A DNA stretch of 64,000 nucleotides from Paracoccus aeridis. GTDB lineage: Bacteria > Pseudomonadota > Alphaproteobacteria > Rhodobacterales > Rhodobacteraceae. The stretch is from the NCBI RefSeq assembly GCF_004923205.2, contig NZ_SELD02000033.1:1-64000 (forward strand), written 5' to 3'. Each line of letters opens with the position of its first letter. The stretch's first letter is position 1. The position numbers were made by a program, and so were the translations under genes. Below, one piece after another: positions 59,338 through 64,000 of this stretch. A model generated the notes under the pieces. It did no database searches. It was not told the origin of the DNA and saw only the letters and a list, made by a program, of their open reading frames with translations.

Positions 59338-59675
59338 GACGGCCCCCGCCGCTCACGCCCGCGGGGTGAGCGCCGGAACCGCCTCGATCGGCTTTTGTCG
59401 CAGCGTGACGAAGCGGCGTCGTTAATAGCGGAAGCTGATCTCCACAATGCCGCATCACAGGAGCGCCAGACCGCGTCGTCCTGTTCCTCGGCCGACAGCG
59501 GCCAGGTAATGCCGAGGACCAATAGGTCGTTGGTCGGGAAGTCCAACAGGAACGGGGAGCAGTGCGGCACAAGCCGCGCCGGGTTTTCCCGGCGCCCCGC
59601 GCCCGGCGTTCGGCTTGCGCCACGGCGGGCGCGCGTGGAATAAGCACCCATCACGACGGGACAGAACAGCATTCC
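59338..59675. other. 338-bp gap between the GST gene and parE
   Basis: No convincing gene. A minus-strand frame (59214-59672) holds a plausible-looking stretch PFLLDFPTNDLLVLGITWPL but runs antisense into the GST gene, has no recognisable family and a weak start. The gap must hold the parE promoter, which I could not identify with confidence. A decayed gene is possible. Confidence 0.4.
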
Positions 59676-61646
59676 ATGGCCGACGATCTTCTATCCGGCG
59701 CCGACCGCGCCACCGACAGCTATTCGGCCGCCTCGATCGAGGTGCTGGAGGGGCTGGAACCGGTCCGCAAGCGCCCGGGCATGTATATCGGCGGCACCGA
59801 CGAGCGGGCGCTGCATCACCTGGTCGCCGAAATCCTCGACAACTCGATGGACGAGGCGGTAGCGGGCCACGCCAGCCGGATCGAGGTCGAGCTGAAGGCC
59901 GACCAGTCCGTCACCATCCGCGACAACGGCCGCGGCATCCCGATCGACCCGCACCCGAAGTTTCCGGGCAAGTCAGCGCTCGAGGTGATCCTGTGCACGC
60001 TCCACGCGGGCGGCAAGTTCAGCGAGGGCGCCTACCAGACCTCGGGCGGCCTGCACGGCGTCGGCGCGTCGGTCGTCAACGCGCTGTCCGACAGCATGGT
60101 GGTCGAGGTTGCGAGGAACCGCGAGTTGTTCCGGCAGTCCTTTTCGCGCGGCATTCCGCTCGGGCCGGTCGAGAAGGTCGGCCCCGCCCCGAACCGGCGC
60201 GGCACCACCACGACCTTCCACGCCGACGCGGAGATCTTCGGCCACAACCGGATGAAGCCCGCGCGCATCATGCGGATGGTAAAGTCCAAGGCCTATCTTC
60301 ATTCCGGCGTGGAAATCCGCTGGAAGTCCGAAATCGACGACGGCGAGACCCCGACCGAGGCGGTGTTCCACTTTCCGGGCGGTCTCGCGGACTATCTCGG
60401 CGAGCAGCTTCACGGCGCGTCCACCTATGCCGACCGGCCGTTCTCCGGCTCGGTCGGGTTCCGCGAACGCTTCGGGGTGCCGGGCAAGGTCGACTGGGCG
60501 ATCAACTGGACGCCGTCGCGCGACGGCTTCATCCAGTCCTACTGCAACACCGTGCCCACCCCCGAGGGCGGCACCCACGAAGCGGGGTTCTGGACCGCGA
60601 TCCTCAAGGGCGTGCGCGCCTACGGGGAGCTGACGAAGAACCGCAAGGCCGAGAACATCACCCGCGACGACCTGCTGACGGGCGGCTGCGCGCTGGTGTC
60701 GTGCTTCATCTCGGAACCCGAGTTCGTCGGCCAGACCAAGGACCGCCTCGCCACCACCGAGGCCGCACGGCTGGTCGAGGGCGCGGTCCGCGACCACTTC
60801 GACCACTGGCTTGCCGCCGACAGCAAGTCCGCCGGGGCGATCATGGACTTCCTCGTGCTCAGGGCCGAGGAACGCCTGCGGCGGCGGCAGGAAAAGGAAA
60901 CCGCGCGGAAATCTGCGACCAAGAAGCTTCGCCTGCCCGGCAAGCTCGTGGACTGCTCGGCCAGTTCGCGCGAGGGGACGGAGCTCTTCATCGTCGAGGG
61001 CGACAGCGCGGGCGGATCCGCGAAGTCGGCCCGCGAGCGCACCACGCAGGCGATCATGCCGATCCGCGGCAAGATACTGAACGTGCTGGGCGCTGCGTCC
61101 TCGAAGCTGAGCCAGAACCAGGAAATCGCGGACCTCTCGCAGGCGCTCGGCGTGGGCCTCGGCTCGCGCTTCAACATCGACGACCTGCGCTATGACAAGG
61201 TCATCATCATGACCGACGCGGACGTGGACGGCGCGCACATCGCGTCGCTGCTGATGACGTTCTTCTTCACCCAGATGCGGCCGATGATCGACAAGGGGCA
61301 CCTGTATCTCGCCTGCCCGCCGCTCTACCGCCTGACGCAAGGGGCGGAACGCATCTACGTCGCCGACGACGCCGAGAAGGAGGCGTGGCTGGCCCGCGGC
61401 CTCGGCGGCAAGGGCAAGATCGACGTGCAGCGCTTCAAGGGCCTGGGCGAGATGGACGCCAAGGACCTGAAGGAAACGACGATGAACCCGGCCTCGCGCA
61501 AGCTGATCCGCGTGTCGATCGACGAGGAGGAGCGGGGCGAGACCGGCGACCTGGTCGAGCGGCTGATGGGCAAGAAGCCGGAACTGCGGTTCCAGTACAT
61601 CAGCGAGAACGCGCGGTTCGTGGAGGACGAGGGGCTGGACGTCTGA
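59676..61646 (+). CDS. parE: DNA topoisomerase IV subunit B
   Basis: ParE is the ATPase subunit of topoisomerase IV, which decatenates replicated chromosomes. The 656-residue protein has the GHKL ATPase motifs (VRKRPGMYIGGTDERALHHL, EILDNSMDEAVAGHA with the catalytic Glu52, DNGRGIPIDPHPKFPGKSAL). TSGGLHGVGASVVNALSD and the TOPRIM domain EGDSAGGSAKSARER with DADVDGAHIASLL follow, then RFKGLGEMDAKDLKETTMNP. The length (656) and KFPGKSALEVILCTLHAGGKF favour ParE over GyrB (about 800). No partner parC nearby. Start ATG 59676 follows ACAGAACAGCATTCC (weak RBS). Confidence 0.95.
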   Translation: MADDLLSGADRATDSYSAASIEVLEGLEPVRKRPGMYIGGTDERALHHLVAEILDNSMDEAVAGHASRIEVELKADQSVTIRDNGRGIPIDPHPKFPGKSALEVILCTLHAGGKFSEGAYQTSGGLHGVGASVVNALSDSMVVEVARNRELFRQSFSRGIPLGPVEKVGPAPNRRGTTTTFHADAEIFGHNRMKPARIMRMVKSKAYLHSGVEIRWKSEIDDGETPTEAVFHFPGGLADYLGEQLHGASTYADRPFSGSVGFRERFGVPGKVDWAINWTPSRDGFIQSYCNTVPTPEGGTHEAGFWTAILKGVRAYGELTKNRKAENITRDDLLTGGCALVSCFISEPEFVGQTKDRLATTEAARLVEGAVRDHFDHWLAADSKSAGAIMDFLVLRAEERLRRRQEKETARKSATKKLRLPGKLVDCSASSREGTELFIVEGDSAGGSAKSARERTTQAIMPIRGKILNVLGAASSKLSQNQEIADLSQALGVGLGSRFNIDDLRYDKVIIMTDADVDGAHIASLLMTFFFTQMRPMIDKGHLYLACPPLYRLTQGAERIYVADDAEKEAWLARGLGGKGKIDVQRFKGLGEMDAKDLKETTMNPASRKLIRVSIDEEERGETGDLVERLMGKKPELRFQYISENARFVEDEGLDV

Positions 61647-61681
61647 CCCCTTGCCGAAGGGGATTCATGTGCGCATATTAA

Positions 61682-61954
61682 ATGCTCGAGTGGGATGAGG
61701 AGAAGCGGGCGGCGAACCTCGCCAAGCACGGTGTGGATTTTGCTGTCGCGGAGCGGATCGACTGGGCGGCGGCGCTTACCGCCGAAGACGCGCGGGCCGC
61801 TTACGGAGAACGGCGACTGGTGACGCTGGCAGACATCGATGGGCGCCTGCACTTCTGTGCGTGGACTTACCGTGGCAATCGGATCCGCATCATCAGCTTG
61901 CGAAAGGCGAACAGACGTGAACAAGCAATCTTCTCAGCGAAAGCCGCTGATTGA
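61682..61954 (+). CDS. brnT: BrnT family toxin
   Basis: The 90-residue product matches BrnT, a RelE-fold ribonuclease toxin that inhibits translation. MLEWDEEKRAANLAKHGVDF is the family start, and EDARAAYGERRLVTLADIDGRLH leads to the core strand FCAWTYRGNRIRIISLRKANRRE. The conserved RIIS.RKA block is present. It ends within the start of the downstream antitoxin gene (38-bp overlap), the normal brnT-brnA order. It lies 35 bases after parE, which is a core gene, so the module was inserted between core genes. Confidence 0.93.
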   Translation: MLEWDEEKRAANLAKHGVDFAVAERIDWAAALTAEDARAAYGERRLVTLADIDGRLHFCAWTYRGNRIRIISLRKANRREQAIFSAKAAD

Positions 61955-62192
61955 CGAGAACGGGGACGTCCGCGAACTGACGGCCGAAGACTTTGCCCTG
62001 TTCAAACCCTCGTCCGAAATCCCCGAGCTCGCCGATCTGGTCCGTCGCGGTCGCCCTCCGATGGCCGAGGATGCCCGCAAGCAGCGGGTCACGATGTATC
62101 TCGACCGCGACGTCCTTGAACGGCTGAAGGCGGACGGAAAAGGCTGGCAAACGCGTGCGAACGCGCTTCTGAGGAAGGCGGCCGGGCTCTAG
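61917..62192 (+). CDS. brnA: BrnA family antitoxin
   Basis: The 91-residue product begins at GTG 61917 with an AAAGGCG stretch upstream. An acidic N-terminal part (DENGDVRELTAEDFALFKPS) precedes a C-terminal ribbon-helix-helix domain (ARKQRVTMYLDRDVLERLKADGKGWQTRANALLRKAAGL), as in BrnA, which neutralises BrnT and represses the shared promoter. The 38-base overlap with brnT ensures coupled translation. An upstream operator near 61650-61681 is expected, but no clear palindrome was seen. Confidence 0.92.
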   Translation: MNKQSSQRKPLIDENGDVRELTAEDFALFKPSSEIPELADLVRRGRPPMAEDARKQRVTMYLDRDVLERLKADGKGWQTRANALLRKAAGL

Positions 62193-62284
62193 TCGCGCAC
62201 CCGTGCACCGGTCGCGCACCGCCCATGCCGGAACGCCTGTGCGTCCCGGGCGTTGTCGCCGGAACACCTTGCGAGAGAGCACCC

Positions 62285-62554
62285 ATGTCCACCAGCGAAA
62301 CCACCACCGACCACGACACCATCCGCAAGTGGATCGAGGATCGCGGCGGCGTCCCGACCGTCGTCAAGGGCACCGAGGATGACGAAGGAGAAGGCATCCT
62401 GCGGATCGACTTCGCCGAGCGCGACGAGAAGCTGGAAGAAATCTCGTGGGACGAGTTCTTCGACACCTTCGAGGATCGCGGGCTGGCGTTCCTGTACCAG
62501 GACGAGACGAAGGACGGGAAGGAAAGCCGGTTCTTCAAGTTCGTGAACCGCTGA
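62285..62554 (+). CDS. small acidic conserved protein
   Basis: The 89-residue acidic product contains DHDTIRKWIEDRGGVPTVVK and an aspartate/glutamate-rich strand IDFAERDEKLEEISWDEFFD, then DRGLAFLYQDETKDG and FFKFVNR. Similar short proteins are common in Proteobacteria and are sometimes mislabelled as a 1,4-alpha-glucan branching enzyme; the length and content do not support that. No signal or membrane segment. The start ATG 62285 lies after GAGAGAGCACCC. Its stop lies inside an almost perfect palindrome shared with the convergent PAP2 gene. Confidence 0.75.
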   Translation: MSTSETTTDHDTIRKWIEDRGGVPTVVKGTEDDEGEGILRIDFAERDEKLEEISWDEFFDTFEDRGLAFLYQDETKDGKESRFFKFVNR

Positions 62555-62570
62555 GGCTCGAGAGCCTCAG
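62551..62570. terminator. bidirectional hairpin between convergent genes
   Basis: CTGAGGCTC-GA-GAGCCTCAG is a near-perfect 20-base palindrome (9-bp arms). It contains the TGA of the acidic protein gene and the TCA (stop) of the PAP2 gene, so it may terminate both. T-runs are absent. Confidence 0.4.
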
Positions 62571-63055
62571 AACTTCGCGTCGATCCTGAAGCCGATCTCG
62601 CTCGCCCCGAGGATCAGGCCGATCGCGGTTCCGGCCGCCGCCTGCGCGGGCGTATGCTCGCCCGCGTGGACGCGGCTCGCCGACGTGAGCAGCGCAGCCG
62701 CCACCAGCCCCGCCTGGGCGGCAGCGTTCCCGTCCACGCAGTTCGCCGCGAGATCGCCCGCCCCGAACGCCGCCGACGCGGCGTGCCCGCTGGGGAAGCC
62801 TTCGCCCAGGCCGCTGGGCCGGATGCCCAGCGGGGCGCCGACCGTCCGCTTCAGCCCCAGGACGATACCGACCTGCAAGCCGCCGCGCAGGGCGAAGTCC
62901 GCCAGCCTGTCCTGGTCCGCCGCGCACGCCGCCGCCGCAAGCGGCAGGCCGTACTTCATCACCGTCCCGAAATCCTCGAACGGATCGGCCTGCGCCGGCG
63001 CGGCCCCGATCAGCAGCGCGGCGGCGAGTGCCCGGCTCGTGTGCTTGCGTCCCAT
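62567..63055 (-). CDS. PAP2 superfamily phosphatase, probably exported
   Basis: The 162-residue product begins with a signal peptide (MGRKHTSRALAAALLIGAAP, cleavage near AQA-D). It then carries the three PAP2 motifs: KRTVGAPLGIRPSG (motif 1, Lys/Arg-Pro), EGFPSGHAASAA (motif 2, His) and SRVHAGEHTPAQAAAG (motif 3, Arg/His). This is a membrane-associated or periplasmic lipid or phosphatidate phosphatase-like domain; the full membrane-helix set is reduced, so function as a soluble acid phosphatase is possible. Its ATG overlaps the stop of the DUF6766 gene (TGATG). Confidence 0.85.
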   Translation of the reverse strand: MGRKHTSRALAAALLIGAAPAQADPFEDFGTVMKYGLPLAAAACAADQDRLADFALRGGLQVGIVLGLKRTVGAPLGIRPSGLGEGFPSGHAASAAFGAGDLAANCVDGNAAAQAGLVAAALLTSASRVHAGEHTPAQAAAGTAIGLILGASEIGFRIDAKF

Positions 63056-63675
63056 CAGATCCCCGTTTCCTTGTTGAGCCGCCGCACCGGCTTCGATTCC
63101 GGCGAGCCCTTGTGGCGCAGGAAGATCGACAGGACGACCAGCGCGCCGGTCGACAGGAACTCGGACTGCCAGTTCTGCATCGACTCGAACCAGAAGCGCG
63201 CGTCACCCAGGTAAGCCCACAGCGACATCCGAGGTTGCCCGTGCCGCGCCGCGTCCTCGATCGCGGCGCGCCAGCTGCCCCACGCGTGCAGCAGGAACGA
63301 CGCCGCGAACAGCCCCGCCAGCACCAGCCCCAGCGAGTGCGCGTAGAGCCACCCGGCCAGCCCCGGCGATGCCTCGTCGTCGTCGCGGCCGGGGCTGTCG
63401 GGGTCGCGGCTTTCGGCCGAGCCGCGCTGGAACAGCATCGCGGTCAGCACGACGTAGACCGACATCTGCAGGAACTCGCTTTCCCAGTTCTCGAACATCG
63501 GGCCGATGAAGTTGCCGCTGGCGAGATACTGCCCCAGCGACGGGGCCGCCCCGCCGTGGACCCGCGCCTCCTGCGCGGTGTCGAGCCAGCCGGACCAGGC
63601 CATGCCGGCAAGACTGCCCGCGAACAGCAGCGCCAGGGCGATCGTCAAACCGTTGTCGCGCAGGAATTTCGTCAT
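63055..63675 (-). CDS. DUF6766 membrane protein with internal duplication
   Basis: The 206-residue protein has four hydrophobic segments (GLTIALALLFAGSLAGMAWS, YVVLTAMLFQ, SLGLVLAGLFAASFLLHAWG, ALVVLSIFL). The two halves are repeats: ENWESEFLQMSVYVVLTAML with FQRGSAESRDP matches QNWQSEFLSTGALVVLSIFL with RHKGSPESKPV. This fits DUF6766, an uncharacterised family. It overlaps the PAP2 gene by one base (TGATG), so the two are co-translated and possibly functionally paired. Confidence 0.85.
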   Translation of the reverse strand: MTKFLRDNGLTIALALLFAGSLAGMAWSGWLDTAQEARVHGGAAPSLGQYLASGNFIGPMFENWESEFLQMSVYVVLTAMLFQRGSAESRDPDSPGRDDDEASPGLAGWLYAHSLGLVLAGLFAASFLLHAWGSWRAAIEDAARHGQPRMSLWAYLGDARFWFESMQNWQSEFLSTGALVVLSIFLRHKGSPESKPVRRLNKETGI

Positions 63676-63743
63676 CGCGTCATCACCCCGCGCATCCTTG
63701 CGGCCCCCGTGGCCGCGTGGCCGTGCGGCCGTCAGCCCTCACC

Positions 63744-64000
63744 TTACGCGCGGGCGGGGCGCGCATCCAGCCGGACGATGCGGTCCATGCGGGCGGCGAG
63801 GTCGAGGTTGTGGGTGGCGATCAGCGCCGACAGGCCGGTGTCGCGGACGAGGTCCATCAGCACGGCGAAGACGTGGTCGGACGTCGCCGGGTCCAGGTTC
63901 CCGGTCGGCTCGTCCGCCAGCAGCAGCGCCGGGCCGTTGGCAAGCGCGCGGCAGAAGGCCACGCGCTGCTGCTCGCCCCCCGACATCTCGGCCGGGCGGT
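63744..64000 (-). CDS. LolD-like ABC transporter ATPase, C-terminal part (cut by the window edge)
   Basis: Only the last about 85 residues are in the window. They show the ABC signature [15 protein letters not shown], Walker [15 protein letters not shown] and the switch His in [20 protein letters not shown]. This matches LolD/MacB-type ATPases; LolD energises release of lipoproteins from the inner membrane. The N-terminal Walker A part lies beyond base 64000. A lolC/E permease gene would be expected next to it outside the window. The stop TAA is at 63746-63744. Confidence 0.8.
   Translation of the reverse strand, partial: RPAEMSGGEQQRVAFCRALANGPALLLADEPTGNLDPATSDHVFAVLMDLVRDTGLSALIATHNLDLAARMDRIVRLDARPARA

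Noticed and set aside
59214..59672. A 152-codon minus-strand frame in the GST-parE gap with a plausible segment PFLLDFPTNDLLVLGITW.
   Set aside because: It overlaps the GST gene antisense, lacks a good RBS and shows no family; kept only as a possible decayed remnant.

Overview
The window is a high-GC bacterial chromosome segment whose gene content and order point to an alphaproteobacterium of the Rhodobacteraceae (Rhodobacterales). The main markers are an F1-only ATP synthase operon (atpHAGDC, no Fo genes beside it), murA followed by a DUF2948 gene, the folK-rpoZ-rsh order, the methyltransferase/gloB/clpA neighbourhood, and a porphobilinogen synthase without the zinc-cysteine cluster. The genus cannot be fixed from this sequence alone.

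Left edge (1-2360): accessory DNA. It holds a broken Bro-N (phage antirepressor type) fragment cut by the window edge, two small unrecognised genes behind a plausible sigma70 promoter in visibly A+T-richer DNA, and a small serine recombinase. About 530 bp with no convincing gene follow, before the conserved chromosome resumes. This looks like the right end of a prophage or genomic island, or its remnant.

Core block 1 (2361-19541): a small conserved gene with murA and DUF2948; a minus-strand run of proC, a CsaA-type tRNA-binding protein and a D-2-hydroxyacid dehydrogenase; a YbjN protein; a lytic transglycosylase divergent from ssb; a fumarylacetoacetate-hydrolase-family enzyme; lon; tRNA-Val(CAC); hisF-hisE; a secreted Asn-rich protein; a soluble PAS protein; and mfd with an unusual low-complexity tail.

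Core block 2 (19610-43295): a membrane protein divergent from hemB, a Tat-type short-chain dehydrogenase, a YgiC/YgiB-like pair, eda and xseA (convergent, sharing a CTAG), purD with a DUF6508 gene, prs, a DsbA-fold isomerase with an alpha/beta hydrolase, an H-type lectin gene beside the atp operon, a methyltransferase divergent from gloB, clpA, ppk2, and small DUF1330 and TerB-like genes.

Amine/amino-acid cluster (43417-52434): eight same-strand genes in tight succession plus a ninth behind an intergenic repeat. They encode an ABC importer (ATPase, binding protein, two permeases), two different glutamine-synthetase-family ligases, a class I glutamine amidotransferase, a PaiB-like FMN protein and an FAD oxidase. 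The set resembles the gamma-glutamylation (Puu) route for polyamine or amine catabolism and is the best functional story in the window.

Right part (52444-64000): DUF2062, the (p)ppGpp synthetase/hydrolase rsh, rpoZ and folK on the minus strand; NYN-domain protein, ispH, rnhA, a GST, parE, a BrnT/BrnA toxin-antitoxin pair and a small acidic protein on the plus strand; then, on the minus strand, a PAP2-type phosphatase, a DUF6766 membrane protein and the end of a LolD-like ABC ATPase cut by the window edge. I did not find a CRISPR array, an rRNA gene or an intact insertion sequence.
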